Of a DNA stretch of 64,000 nt, positions 34,384-43,539 are shown one piece after another. The position numbers and the translations under genes were made by a program. The notes beneath the pieces were generated by a model. The model made no database searches, was not told the origin of the DNA, and saw nothing but the letters and a program-made list of their open reading frames with translations. Every line of letters starts with the position of its first letter. Position 1 is the stretch's first letter. The DNA is from Elusimicrobiota bacterium (GTDB taxonomy: Bacteria; CAYTYR01; UBA6262). The stretch lies in NCBI GenBank assembly GCA_003153935.1, contig PMCA01000004.1, forward strand, positions 306-64,305. The letters are read 5' to 3'.

Positions 34384-37300
34384 ATGTTTGAACAATTAAT
34401 AAATAAATTTTGCCAAGAGCCCGGGTTTATCGCTTTAATGACCGCGATCAACGCCGGCGCCAAACCAGCCGTAGCCGGGCTACCGGGAGCCAGCAAGGCC
34501 TGGCTGTTGCAGGCCCTGGCCGAGGCCGGGGGGGAAGCCATTTTGGTCGTCAGCTCTGAAGAAGAGAGCCTGAAAATATACGAAGACCTGTTATTCTTCA
34601 CGGACTCTCCCGGTCGAGTGGTTTACCTGGAGGAACGCTTCGCTCACCTGAAAGCGTTGCAACAGATGCCGAAAGACATACCGGGTTTCTTCATCGGCAC
34701 CAGGGAAACATTCTCCCAAAAAGTGATCAGCTCGGAAAAATTCGAAGAACTTTATCTTAACCTTAACCTGGGGAAAAATTACCCCCTGGAAAGATTGTTG
34801 CAGACCCTGGCCGCGGGAGGTTACGAACGCTCCGCCTTTGTCGAAAAAGAAGGGGATTTCTCCGTGCGCGGCGGGATCGTCGATATTTACGTGCCGTTAG
34901 CCGGGAATCCCTACCGGCTGGAGTTCAACGGCGATACCCTGGAAAGCCTGAGGGAATTCGAGAGTTTTACCCAGCGCTCCCTGCATGACCTGTCCACGGC
35001 GGCCATCCTGCCTTTCCGGGATGAAGCCGCGACCGCCACCATCTGGGACTATTTTGGCGCAGGCAGCCTGCTGGTCAATAATGAATTACTGCCGGCGGTC
35101 GTTACGGGACAACCGGCCCAGGCGTTCCGGGAACTGAACCTGACCCTGGAACGGACCCCCCGAACCTATATATTTGATTTCCAACCGGTGGAATCCTTTC
35201 ACGGTTCAGTGGATAATCTCAAAACCAGGCTGGGCCAGTGGGTGGCGGAAAAAGTGGAAACCTACCTGGTCACGGACAATACCGGCCAGCAGCAGCGGCT
35301 ACAGGAACTTTTGGGGAGCCAGGCGGGTCTATATCATATGGCCGTAGGATTGTTATCCGGCGGTTTTGTCTCTCCAGGCTTGCGGCTGGCGCTGGTTACC
35401 GATGAGGAGATCTTCGGCCGCTACCTGGAGCGCAAGTACCTGAGCCGGATCAAAAAACCGAAAACCCTGGGGCTCACCCCGTTCGCTGACCTGAAGGAAA
35501 ATGATTTCGTCGTGCATGAAAATTACGGTATCGGCATTTTCAACGGGATAGAACGCTTGACCATCGGCGATAAGGAAGAAGATTTTCTGGTCCTGAAATA
35601 CGCCGCCGGCGACCGGCTTTACGTGCCGGTAGAGCAGATGAACCTGGTGCAAAAATATATCTCCTCGGCCGGCCGCCCGGAAGTAAAGAGCTTAAAAATA
35701 TACCGCCTGGGCAGTAACAACTGGCAGCGCATCAAGGCCCAGGTAAAGGAATCCACTCTTAAGCTGGCCGAGGAGTTGTTAGCGTTGTACAGCGCGCGCG
35801 AAACCGCCAGCGGCGTGGCCCTGGCTGCCGACGCCCACTGGCAACGGGAATTCGAGGCGGCCTTTATTTATGAAGAGACCCCGGACCAGTTGCAGGCCAT
35901 TGAAGCTGTCAAGAAGGACCTGGCTAAGGACCGGCCCATGGACCGGCTGGTGTGCGGTGACGTGGGCTACGGCAAAACCGAAGTCGCCATGCGGGCCGCC
36001 TTCGCGGCGGTGAATAATAATAAGCAGGTGGCTGTGCTGGTGCCTACGACTATTCTGGCCGAACAGCATTTAAACACTTTCCGGGAGCGTTTCGCCGATT
36101 ACCCGGTTAAGGTGGAAATGCTGTCGCGCTTCCGCAGCCGGGCGGAACAGCAAAAAACCATCAAAGAGCTGCAAAAGGGTTTGGTCGATATCATCATCGG
36201 CACGCACCGCCTGCTGCAGCCGGATGTTAAATTCAAGGAACTGGGACTGCTGGTCGTGGACGAGGAACAGCGTTTCGGGGTGCGTCATAAGGAAAAGATC
36301 AAGCAACTTTATAAGAACGTGCACGTCCTGACCCTAAGCGCGACGCCGATCCCGCGCACCCTGGAGATGTCCCTGACGGGTATCCGGGACGTCAGCATTA
36401 TCAATAATCCGCCGGAGGGCCGTCTGCCGGTCACGACTTATGTCATGGCCTATGACGAACAGGTGGTCAGTGAGGCCATACGCCAGGAATTGAAAAGGAA
36501 TGGTCAGGTCTTCTTTGTCCATAACCGCGTGCGGACGATAGATAAATTCACTGAACGCTTGAAAACCCTGTTGCCCGAGGTCAGGATCAAGGCCGCTCAT
36601 GGCCAAATGGACACGCGGACGCTCGAGAAGATCATGCTGGACTTCGTGGCCAGGAAGTTCGATGTCATTGTCGCTACCACTATTATCGAATCAGGGCTGG
36701 ACTTGCCTAATGTCAATACCTTAATAGTGGATGACGCCACCAGGTTCGGCCTGGCGGACCTTTACCAGCTGCGTGGCCGGGTGGGGCGATCGGCCCGCAA
36801 AGCCTACAGTTATTTCCTGTATCCGCCCAATTACGCCTTCACTCAGGATGCGGCGGAACGTCTCAAGGCGATCCAGGAATTCGCCCAGCTGGGTTCCGGT
36901 TTCAAGATCGCCATGCGGGACCTGGAGCTGCGCGGGGCGGGCAATTTGCTGGGCAAGGAGCAGAGCGGCTATATTTCCCGGGTAGGATTTGACCTGTACT
37001 GTAAACTGCTGGCGGAGAATATCCAGCAGCTGAAGGGAGAGGAACGGCCGCTGGAGATCACGCCCAGCATTAATCTGCAGATAAAGGCTTATGTGCCGGT
37101 AAATTATGTGGCGGATGACCTGGCGCGCATCGAGGTTTATAAGAAATTATCCCAGGTTAGCGGGGAAGAAGAGCTGGCCGACATCGGGACCGAGCTGAAG
37201 GACCGCTATGGCCCCGTTCCCGAGGAGGTGCAAAACCTGATCGAGATCATTGGCCTGCGTTTATTGGCACAACGGCTGCTGATCGAAGAGATCAATGAAC

Positions 37301-37476
37301 GGGAAGGGGAATGGGAACTGCTCTTCCATTCCCGGACCAGGGTCAGCGGAGACACGCTGGTGCGGCTGGCAGCCGACTACCGGGGGCAGGTCCGTTTTGA
37401 ACCAGGTCCGCCTTTTACCGTGATGATAAGAAAGGGGCCCGGGTTGGCGTTAAAAAATGTCTTGCAGAAGCTCTAA
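34384..37476 (+). CDS. mfd: Transcription-repair coupling factor Mfd
   Basis: This 1030-residue superfamily 2 helicase removes stalled RNA polymerase and recruits UvrA. It has N-terminal UvrB-like domains (about 1-330), the CarD-type RNA polymerase interaction domain (about 360-435; [13 protein letters not shown]), a helicase core with Walker [10 protein letters not shown] (about 525), the DEEQ box ([10 protein letters not shown]), motif [13 protein letters not shown] and the RecG-like QLRGRVGRS (about 800), and a C-terminal TRCF domain. It is about 100 residues shorter than E. coli Mfd, mostly at the N-terminus, as in many phyla. It begins a housekeeping run with peptidyl-prolyl isomerases, pdxA and rsmA. 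Confidence 0.97.
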   Translation: MFEQLINKFCQEPGFIALMTAINAGAKPAVAGLPGASKAWLLQALAEAGGEAILVVSSEEESLKIYEDLLFFTDSPGRVVYLEERFAHLKALQQMPKDIPGFFIGTRETFSQKVISSEKFEELYLNLNLGKNYPLERLLQTLAAGGYERSAFVEKEGDFSVRGGIVDIYVPLAGNPYRLEFNGDTLESLREFESFTQRSLHDLSTAAILPFRDEAATATIWDYFGAGSLLVNNELLPAVVTGQPAQAFRELNLTLERTPRTYIFDFQPVESFHGSVDNLKTRLGQWVAEKVETYLVTDNTGQQQRLQELLGSQAGLYHMAVGLLSGGFVSPGLRLALVTDEEIFGRYLERKYLSRIKKPKTLGLTPFADLKENDFVVHENYGIGIFNGIERLTIGDKEEDFLVLKYAAGDRLYVPVEQMNLVQKYISSAGRPEVKSLKIYRLGSNNWQRIKAQVKESTLKLAEELLALYSARETASGVALAADAHWQREFEAAFIYEETPDQLQAIEAVKKDLAKDRPMDRLVCGDVGYGKTEVAMRAAFAAVNNNKQVAVLVPTTILAEQHLNTFRERFADYPVKVEMLSRFRSRAEQQKTIKELQKGLVDIIIGTHRLLQPDVKFKELGLLVVDEEQRFGVRHKEKIKQLYKNVHVLTLSATPIPRTLEMSLTGIRDVSIINNPPEGRLPVTTYVMAYDEQVVSEAIRQELKRNGQVFFVHNRVRTIDKFTERLKTLLPEVRIKAAHGQMDTRTLEKIMLDFVARKFDVIVATTIIESGLDLPNVNTLIVDDATRFGLADLYQLRGRVGRSARKAYSYFLYPPNYAFTQDAAERLKAIQEFAQLGSGFKIAMRDLELRGAGNLLGKEQSGYISRVGFDLYCKLLAENIQQLKGEERPLEITPSINLQIKAYVPVNYVADDLARIEVYKKLSQVSGEEELADIGTELKDRYGPVPEEVQNLIEIIGLRLLAQRLLIEEINEREGEWELLFHSRTRVSGDTLVRLAADYRGQVRFEPGPPFTVMIRKGPGLALKNVLQKL

Positions 37477-37491
37477 CTTTTATGATATAAG
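37462..37491 (+). promoter_or_regulatory. Weak promoter candidate before the parvulin genes
   Basis: TATAAG (37486-37491) has an extended -10 TG and TTGCAG (37462-37467) 18 bp upstream, inside the mfd 3' end. The leader to the ATG at 37548 contains CAGGAGG at 37536-37542. Confidence 0.4.
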
Positions 37492-37547
37492 CAAAAGATA
37501 ATACATAGCAAAAAACAGCTATAGTAACCACAAAACAGGAGGTTTTA

Positions 37548-38420
37548 ATGAATAAGAACCAAAGGTTTTTGATCTTGGGGGCGGGTTTACTGCTGGCCAT
37601 GGGCCTGGGGTGTTCGCGTCAGCAGGCGGTCCTGGCCAATATCGGTTCCAGGGTCATTACCAGTGAAGATTTTATCGGCCGACTGAAACAATTGCCGCCC
37701 CAGTACCAGGCCTACATAAAGACGGATGACGACAAGAAAAACGTATTAGACGCCCTGGTCAAGGAGCAGTTAGTGGTGCAGGAAGCCAGGGAGAAAAATA
37801 TAGACAAGGATAAAGCGGTGCAGGCTAAGATAAACAGCGTGGTCGACCAGATACTTTTGGAAGAAATGATCAAAAAGGTAAGGGAAACCCAGCTTAAGCC
37901 GACCGAGGCCGAAGATAAGACTTATTATGACCAGCATAGCGCCGAATTTAGCGGGCCGGCCCGTATCAAGGTGGCCCATATACTGGTGAAAGATAAAGCG
38001 CTGGCGGATAAATTGCTGGCAGAGCTGCACCAGGGCGGGGATTTTGCCTCTTTAGCCAAAGAAAATTCCCTGGATCCGGGATCCGGCAAGAACGGCGGCG
38101 AGATGGACTTCTTTGCCAAAGGCGAAATGGTGCCGGAATTCGAAAAAGCCGCTTTTGCGCTGGAAAATCCAGGCCAATTAAGCGGCGTGGTCAAAACCGC
38201 GTTCGGTTTCCATATCATCAAGCTGATAGCTAAGCGGGAAGCGGGGCAGAAGACCCTGGATGAAGCTAAGGCCGATATTGAGCGCAAGGTGGAAAAAGAG
38301 AAGTTCGATAAATGGTTGGAAGGATTGAAAACCAAATGGCACGTGAAAGTCAATTACGATAAGTTGAAGCAGGTAAGCTTGCCAGTGGCAGCTGTCCCCA
38401 ACAACGAAGGAGAAAAATAA
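37548..38420 (+). CDS. PpiC/parvulin-type peptidyl-prolyl isomerase lipoprotein
   Basis: This 290-residue lipoprotein (lipobox LGLGC, Cys22) has an N-terminal SurA-like chaperone region (about 25-125) and one parvulin domain (about 140-235). The domain has IKVAHILVKD, GGDFASLAKENSLDPGSGKNGGEM, FAKGEMVPEFEKAAF and FGFHIIKL. This resembles PrsA/SurA proteins that fold exported proteins. CAGGAGG precedes the ATG. The next gene is a second SurA/PpiC protein starting 1 nt after the stop, so the two form a periplasmic folding pair. Confidence 0.92.
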   Translation: MNKNQRFLILGAGLLLAMGLGCSRQQAVLANIGSRVITSEDFIGRLKQLPPQYQAYIKTDDDKKNVLDALVKEQLVVQEAREKNIDKDKAVQAKINSVVDQILLEEMIKKVRETQLKPTEAEDKTYYDQHSAEFSGPARIKVAHILVKDKALADKLLAELHQGGDFASLAKENSLDPGSGKNGGEMDFFAKGEMVPEFEKAAFALENPGQLSGVVKTAFGFHIIKLIAKREAGQKTLDEAKADIERKVEKEKFDKWLEGLKTKWHVKVNYDKLKQVSLPVAAVPNNEGEK

Positions 38421-38421
38421 C

Positions 38422-39447
38422 ATGAATAAGATACAGGTAAGAACGATCCTAGTGGCTAGCGCGGCACTGATACTGCTAACCGGCCAGGCCATGGCCAAAG
38501 TAGTCAACAAGACCGTAGCTTCGGTGAATAATGAAGTGATCACCCTGGAAGACTTTAACAAAAAGACCGCACCCATGCTGGAGCAGTACCGCCGGGTGTA
38601 CAAGGGCGCCGACATAGAGGATAAAATAAAGGATATGAAGAAAGAACTGCTGCAGCAGATGGTGGAAGAAAAAGTGTTGCGGCAGGAAGCCAGAAACGCG
38701 AAAATCGTTATCTCCAAGCAGGATATCCAAAAGGGGGTAGACGAGGTTAAGAAGCGTTTCAATCCGGAAAACGATTTTAAAGAATATAAGGATGAATTAG
38801 CCAAACAAGGTTACACGGAAAAGGGTTTTGAGAACGATATCAAGGAACAACTTATGGTCATGAAATTGATCGAGAAGGAAGTCAAGGATAAGGTCCCTCC
38901 GCCGACCGAGGATGAGGTAAAAAAATATTTCGAGGACCACAAGGCGGACATGAAGCAGGAGGAACAGGTGAAAGCCAGCCATATCCTGATCCGTTGCGAC
39001 GAGAAAGCGGACTTGAAAACGCAATCAGAGGCACTGAAGAAAATTCAGGAGGTCCAGGCTAAGCTTAAAAAGGGCGACGATTTCGCCGCTTTAGCCAAGC
39101 AGTATTCGGAAGATCCCGGTTCCAAGGATAATGGCGGCGACCTGGGGTTCTTTACCAAAGAGACGATGGTCCCCGAATTTTCCAAAGCCGCTTTCGCCAT
39201 GAAACCCGGCCAGGTGAGCGATATTGTCAAAACACCTTTCGGCTATCATATTATCAAAGTGATGGATACTAAACCGGCTAAAATGCTGACCTTGGACGAC
39301 GAGGTAGGCGTGGGCGGGGAGAAAAAGGTCAAGGTAAAGGATTACCTGCAGAATATAGTTTACCAAGATAAAATGGAAAAGAAATTTGAAGAGTGGATGA
39401 AGGGCCTGAGAGACAAATCTAAGATAATTACCAACGAATTGGAGTAG
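38422..39447 (+). CDS. SurA-like periplasmic chaperone/peptidyl-prolyl isomerase
   Basis: This 341-residue protein has a signal peptide (about 1-25, ending in QAMA). A SurA N-terminal helical domain follows (about 28-180), then a parvulin domain (about 185-285) with VKASHILIRCDEKAD, GDDFAALAKQYSEDPGSKDNGG, FTKETMVPEFSKAAF and FGYHIIKV. A short C-terminal helix returns to the chaperone domain. One parvulin domain rather than the two of E. coli SurA is common outside Gammaproteobacteria. Its likely role is outer-membrane protein biogenesis. It pairs with the upstream lipoprotein isomerase and precedes pdxA, an arrangement also seen as surA-pdxA-ksgA in E. coli. Confidence 0.92.
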   Translation: MNKIQVRTILVASAALILLTGQAMAKVVNKTVASVNNEVITLEDFNKKTAPMLEQYRRVYKGADIEDKIKDMKKELLQQMVEEKVLRQEARNAKIVISKQDIQKGVDEVKKRFNPENDFKEYKDELAKQGYTEKGFENDIKEQLMVMKLIEKEVKDKVPPPTEDEVKKYFEDHKADMKQEEQVKASHILIRCDEKADLKTQSEALKKIQEVQAKLKKGDDFAALAKQYSEDPGSKDNGGDLGFFTKETMVPEFSKAAFAMKPGQVSDIVKTPFGYHIIKVMDTKPAKMLTLDDEVGVGGEKKVKVKDYLQNIVYQDKMEKKFEEWMKGLRDKSKIITNELE

Positions 39448-39457
39448 AATAATATAA

Positions 39458-40465
39458 ATGGCGGAAAAAGAGAAGCCCTTACTGGGCATAACCATCGGTG
39501 ATGTGGCGGGAATCGGTCCGGAGATCATTGCCAAGGCCTGCCTGGAGCCGGAGATATATCATATCTGCCGGCCGGTCCTGATCGGCGCGATCAAGATCTA
39601 CCAGGATGCCAAGAGGTTCCCGGTCAAGAGTTTCACGGTCAAGGCCATTAAGAAGGCAAGTGAGGCGATATTTGAATATGGCCGGATCAACGTTATAGAT
39701 ATCGATAATATTGATATGGCGGAGCTTAAGATCGGCCAGGTGCAGAAGATGTGCGGCCAGGCCAGCGTGGAATATATAAAGGAAGCGGTGCGGCTGGTCC
39801 AGGACGGGGAGATCAAAGGCATCGTTACCGCCCCGATCAGCAAAGAGGCCATGCACCTGAGCGGCTTCAAGTATAACGGGCACACCGAATTGCTAGCCGA
39901 ACTTACCAAAACCCGCAAATTCGTGATGCTGCTGACCGGCGGCACGCTGAAAGTCATATTGCTTACTCGGCATATGGCGCTAAAAGATGTCAGCAAGAAT
40001 ATTACCGCGGAGAAACTGCTGGAAGCCATTGAATTAGGCGACGCGGGCCTCAAGTTCTTCGGCATAGAATCCCCCAAAATCGTAGTGTGCGCGCTAAATC
40101 CGCATATGGGTGAAAGCGGGATCCTGGGGAACGAGGAAATAGATATAATCATCCCGGCCGTAAACCAGGCCCGGAAAAAAGGTTTTCACGTGGAAGGCCC
40201 GATCTCCAGTGATTCGGCTTTCTATTACGCGGCCGGCGGCCGTTACGACCTGGCTATCGCCATGTACCATGACCAGGGGATGATCCCGATCAAGTTACTA
40301 GCTTATAAACGCGGCGTCAATATGACTCTCGGCCTGCCTTTTGTCCGCACTTCACCCTGTCACGGGACGGCGTTTGACCTGGCCGGCAAATGGGTAGCGG
40401 ACTCCGGCAGTATGCTGGAGGCGATCAAGATTGCCGCTAAAGCCTGCCGTTTCGGGGACAAATGA
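39458..40465 (+). CDS. pdxA: 4-hydroxythreonine-4-phosphate dehydrogenase
   Basis: This 335-residue enzyme of pyridoxal phosphate synthesis oxidises 4-phosphohydroxy-threonine with NAD. Family motifs are GITIGDVAGIGPEI at the start, the metal-binding GHTELLAE (about 140), HMG near 215, YHDQGMIPIKLL (about 268) and VRTSPCHGTAFDLAGK at the C-terminus. The length is normal. It overlaps rsmA by 4 nt (ATGA), matching the conserved surA-pdxA-rsmA order. PLP made by this pathway is needed by the CysK, MetY and NifS enzymes of the window. Confidence 0.96.
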   Translation: MAEKEKPLLGITIGDVAGIGPEIIAKACLEPEIYHICRPVLIGAIKIYQDAKRFPVKSFTVKAIKKASEAIFEYGRINVIDIDNIDMAELKIGQVQKMCGQASVEYIKEAVRLVQDGEIKGIVTAPISKEAMHLSGFKYNGHTELLAELTKTRKFVMLLTGGTLKVILLTRHMALKDVSKNITAEKLLEAIELGDAGLKFFGIESPKIVVCALNPHMGESGILGNEEIDIIIPAVNQARKKGFHVEGPISSDSAFYYAAGGRYDLAIAMYHDQGMIPIKLLAYKRGVNMTLGLPFVRTSPCHGTAFDLAGKWVADSGSMLEAIKIAAKACRFGDK

Positions 40466-41268
40466 AAAAATGGGGACAAAATTTCCTGCGCGATAGCAGT
40501 ATCGCTCGGGAGATAGTTGATTTCGCTTCTTTGAAAAAAGATGATATAGTGGTGGAGATAGGTCCCGGACGCGGCGTGCTGACTAAATTGATCGCGCCCC
40601 GGGTGGATAAATTGATCGCCGTGGAGATTGACCCGGTCCTGGTGCGGAAATTACAGGATGAATGGCGGTCACAACCACAGGTGGAGATAAGGCAAGAGGA
40701 TATTTTGCGCTATGAATTGCCCGCGGACCTGGCCTGTGAACCTTTCAAAGTGATAGCTAACATACCCTATTATATCACTGGCCCGATCATTTTCAAGCTG
40801 CTGGACTGGCACCTGTCTAACCCGGCCTTTACCACGGCCATTATCATGGTGCAGAAAGAAGTGGCCCAGCGGTTGGCGGCCAAGCCCGGCGGTAAGGAAT
40901 ACGGCGCCTTAACTGTAACATTGCAGTTCAACGCGGATGTGGAAATATTAAAAATTGTCAAGGCTGACCGGTTTTTCCCGGCACCTAAAGTAGATTCGGC
41001 ATTGATATTGATTGATTTCCTGGCCCAGCCCAGGGTCAACGTAAAGAACGTCAAATTATTCAATAAAATAGTGAAAGCATCCTTCGCCCAGAGGCGCAAG
41101 ACCATTTATAATAGCCTGAAGAACAACCTGGGCCTGGATAAACAGGTCGTAGCCAGCGGGTTAGAAGCAGCGGGTATAGAAGGCCGGCGGCGGGCGGAGA
41201 CGTTAAGCATCGCCGAATTTGCCAATCTAAGCGAGGTTATCTGTGATCAAAAAAACAGTATCAGTTGA
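40462..41268 (+). CDS. rsmA: 16S rRNA A1518/A1519 dimethyltransferase
   Basis: This 268-residue SAM-dependent enzyme (KsgA) dimethylates two adjacent adenines in the 3' hairpin of 16S rRNA. It has KKWGQNFL at the start, the SAM motif VEIGPGRGVLT (about 32-42), VEID, the catalytic NIPYYIT (about 100) and the FPAPKVDSA and FAQRRKT segments. It starts within the pdxA stop (ATGA overlap). A histidine kinase gene overlaps its 3' end by 26 nt. Confidence 0.96.
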   Translation: MKKWGQNFLRDSSIAREIVDFASLKKDDIVVEIGPGRGVLTKLIAPRVDKLIAVEIDPVLVRKLQDEWRSQPQVEIRQEDILRYELPADLACEPFKVIANIPYYITGPIIFKLLDWHLSNPAFTTAIIMVQKEVAQRLAAKPGGKEYGALTVTLQFNADVEILKIVKADRFFPAPKVDSALILIDFLAQPRVNVKNVKLFNKIVKASFAQRRKTIYNSLKNNLGLDKQVVASGLEAAGIEGRRRAETLSIAEFANLSEVICDQKNSIS

Positions 41269-42358
41269 TTTTTTTGTCATGCTCATCTTTATCGCGGCGA
41301 TAACACTTTGGCATTATCTTAGTCCCAACGATAATATTTTCCTGCACGGGGTTTTCCGCAATCTTTATTTCCTGCCGATTATTTACGCGGCCTTCAGGCT
41401 GGGGCCGATAGGGGTGGTGGCGGCAACCTTGATATGCGGAGTTTTTTACAGCATAAGGGTCTGGCCTCCGCCGCAGGAGCTGGGTGCGTCCTGGCTACTG
41501 GATAATGCCCTGGAAGTGATCATCTATACGGTGATCGGTTTAACCGTGAACATTCTGGTGCAGATCGAGAACCGCGGCCGGGCCGCCCTGGAAAAAGCCC
41601 ATGAAGAATTGATAAAAAAAGAAAAGATGAAAACTAAATTCATCTCCATCGCCTCGCATGAGTTCCGGACCCCGTTGACAGTTTTAAACGGCTATCTCAG
41701 CCTGTTTGAGCTGGGTATGTTCAAAGGCAAGGATGATGAGTTCAAGCAAAAATGCGCCAAGGCCAAGGATATCATCAACCGGTACCTGCAGACTATCGAT
41801 AACGTACTGGACATGGTCAAAACCGAGCAAAAAGACAAGCTGGAAAAACGGGATGATATGGATCTGAACAATATAATCAAGGAAGTATATGGAGACCTGG
41901 AAATTTTTGTGCAGAAACGCAAGCAAAGCCTGGTTTTAGAGCTGGATCCCCAGCTGCCATTGGGCAAACTTAATAAACGTGAGATCAACCAGGTGCTGAC
42001 CAACCTAATCATGAACGCTATCAAATTCACGCCGGATGAAGGCAAGATAACAGTACGCACCAGGGCGCTACCTGGCAAGATCCAGGTGGAAGTGGCGGAC
42101 ACGGGTATCGGCATCCCGGCCAATGAATTCGAGAATATTTTTGAGAGTTTTTACGAGATAAAATCAGACGACCAGCACTCTTCCGGGACTTTTGAATTCA
42201 AGAGCGGTTCGCTTGGCTTGGGCCTTACTTTAGTCAAAAAAACCGTGGAAAATTACAACGGTAAGGTCTGGGTGGAGAGTGAAGTCGGCAAGGGCAGCGC
42301 TTTTTATTTTACGCTGCCGCTGGTGACGGAAAACGCGAATGATCCCGCTAAAGGATAA
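41243..42358 (+). CDS. Membrane sensor histidine kinase with DUF4118-like N-terminus
   Basis: A GTG-started 371-residue kinase. Residues 1-112 form three to four membrane helices with short loops, like the DUF4118/KdpD-type sensor module (YFLPIIYAAFRLGPIGVVAA). HisKA has His139 in IASHEFRTPLT and HATPase_c covers about 245-362 (LIMNAIKFT, DTGIGIPAN, LGLGLTLVKK). No separate input domain is visible, so it may sense membrane state. GCGAGG at 41231-41236 supports the GTG. No response regulator is adjacent. It overlaps rsmA upstream and the rhomboid gene downstream. Confidence 0.9.
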   Translation: MIKKTVSVDFFVMLIFIAAITLWHYLSPNDNIFLHGVFRNLYFLPIIYAAFRLGPIGVVAATLICGVFYSIRVWPPPQELGASWLLDNALEVIIYTVIGLTVNILVQIENRGRAALEKAHEELIKKEKMKTKFISIASHEFRTPLTVLNGYLSLFELGMFKGKDDEFKQKCAKAKDIINRYLQTIDNVLDMVKTEQKDKLEKRDDMDLNNIIKEVYGDLEIFVQKRKQSLVLELDPQLPLGKLNKREINQVLTNLIMNAIKFTPDEGKITVRTRALPGKIQVEVADTGIGIPANEFENIFESFYEIKSDDQHSSGTFEFKSGSLGLGLTLVKKTVENYNGKVWVESEVGKGSAFYFTLPLVTENANDPAKG

Positions 42359-42998
42359 TATCCCGTCGCGGCGTTTCCCATTCGTAAATATCATCCTGAT
42401 AGCAGTTAACTTCCTGGTCTTTTTCTATGAGCTTAGCCTGGGCGATCATTTAGAAGCTTTTATCTATAGTTTTAGCGTTATACCCGAACATCTGCATAAA
42501 AATCCTTATGCTTTAACCAATATCGGCACTTTGTTCTCGGCGCAGTTCCTGCATGGCGGCTGGATGCACGTTATCGGCAACATGCTTTTCCTGTATATTT
42601 TCGGCGATAATGTTGAGGATCGGTTGGGGCATACCAGGTATCTGCTCTTTTACCTGGCTTGCGGCGTGATTTCGTTCCTGGCGCAAGTGTTTTTCAGCCA
42701 GAATAGCCCGCTACCGCTTATAGGCGCCAGCGGCGCCATCGCCGGAGTGTTGGGAGCGTACATAGTTTTATATCCTTACGCCAAGATATTGACCCTGATC
42801 CCGCTGTTCATCTTTATCCAGTTCATTGAGGTTCCGGCGATAGTTTTCCTGGGGATCTGGTTCCTGTTGCAGTTCTGGATGGCCAATGCCAGCCTGGCAG
42901 CCGCGACTGTGGGCGGCGTGGCGTTCTGGGCACACGTAGGCGGCTTTATCGGCGGAGCATTATTTATCAGTATATATAAATCCATAAAAGGCAGGTAA
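42339..42998 (+). CDS. Rhomboid-family intramembrane serine protease
   Basis: This 219-residue protein has six predicted membrane helices. It has the rhomboid HGGWMHVIGNM segment (about 70), the catalytic Ser in GASGAIAG (about 128-135) and the catalytic His in AHVGGFIGG (about 200). It should cleave transmembrane segments of membrane proteins. The substrate is unknown. It overlaps the histidine kinase gene by 20 nt, so expression is probably coupled. The IscU-type gene starts 5 nt after its stop. Confidence 0.92.
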   Translation: MIPLKDNIPSRRFPFVNIILIAVNFLVFFYELSLGDHLEAFIYSFSVIPEHLHKNPYALTNIGTLFSAQFLHGGWMHVIGNMLFLYIFGDNVEDRLGHTRYLLFYLACGVISFLAQVFFSQNSPLPLIGASGAIAGVLGAYIVLYPYAKILTLIPLFIFIQFIEVPAIVFLGIWFLLQFWMANASLAAATVGGVAFWAHVGGFIGGALFISIYKSIKGR

Positions 42999-43003
42999 TA
43001 AAA

Positions 43004-43432
43004 ATGAGCCAATATAGCGACAAAGTAATGGAGCATTTCCGTCATCCCCACAACGTGGGCGAGATGGATAAGCCGGATGGCACCGGCCACGTGGGGAACC
43101 CCGTGTGCGGTGATATTATGGAGCTGTATATTAAAGTAAAGGATGAAATTATAACGGACGCCAAGTTCAAGACTTTTGGCTGCGGCGCCGCTATCGCCAC
43201 CAGCTCCATGGTCACGGATATGGTCAAGGGAAAGAATATCAAGGAAGCCCTGGAAATCTCCAATAAAGCCGTAGCGGAAGCCCTGGGCGGACTGCCGGCG
43301 ATCAAACTCCATTGTTCAGTGTTGGCGGAACAGGCGCTTAAATCGGCGATCGATGATTATTACAAAAAGCAAGGCAAGCCCTCACCGGTCAATCCGGAAG
43401 ACCTCAAAGAAGACGAACACACCCACGAATAG
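43004..43432 (+). CDS. iscU: IscU/NifU-N type Fe-S cluster scaffold
   Basis: This 142-residue protein has the three cluster-binding Cys of IscU in NPVCGD (Cys35), FGCGAAIA and KLHCSVLAE, plus the Asp of CGD. It assembles [2Fe-2S]/[4Fe-4S] clusters using sulfur from a desulfurase such as the NifS at 57.4 kb. The charged C-terminal tail (about 125-142, ending EDEHTHE) is longer than in E. coli IscU. It is the last gene of the mfd-rhomboid run and lies directly upstream of the sulfur island promoter, apart from the other Fe-S genes. Confidence 0.93.
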   Translation: MSQYSDKVMEHFRHPHNVGEMDKPDGTGHVGNPVCGDIMELYIKVKDEIITDAKFKTFGCGAAIATSSMVTDMVKGKNIKEALEISNKAVAEALGGLPAIKLHCSVLAEQALKSAIDDYYKKQGKPSPVNPEDLKEDEHTHE

Positions 43433-43471
43433 TGCTCACTAGTAACCTTCCAAGGTAACTTAAGAAACGAC

Positions 43472-43500
43472 TTGACAGAGTATATTTATTATGTTAATGT
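43472..43500 (+). promoter_or_regulatory. Promoter P1 of the DUF39-NIL-cysK unit
   Basis: A perfect TTGACA (43472-43477), 17-bp spacer, and TAATGT (43495-43500) with an extended -10 TG. The shared operator starts inside the -10. Confidence 0.7.
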
Positions 43501-43519
43501 CTACTAAGTTGATAGAGAT
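43497..43519 (+). promoter_or_regulatory. Operator copy 1 (candidate Rrf2 site)
   Basis: A 23-bp imperfect inverted repeat: ATGTCTAC, centre TAAGT, then GATAGAGAT. It matches the copy at 46140 in 19 of 23 positions and the one at 46666 in 14. It overlaps the -10 and start region, as expected for a repressor site. Confidence 0.6.
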
Positions 43520-43539
43520 TATCTAAAGGAGTAAGAAAT

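Noticed and set aside
38178-38804. 208-codon open frame on the minus strand
   Set aside because: It overlaps two clear PpiC/SurA genes. Its composition is typical of an antisense shadow of Lys/Glu-rich helices.
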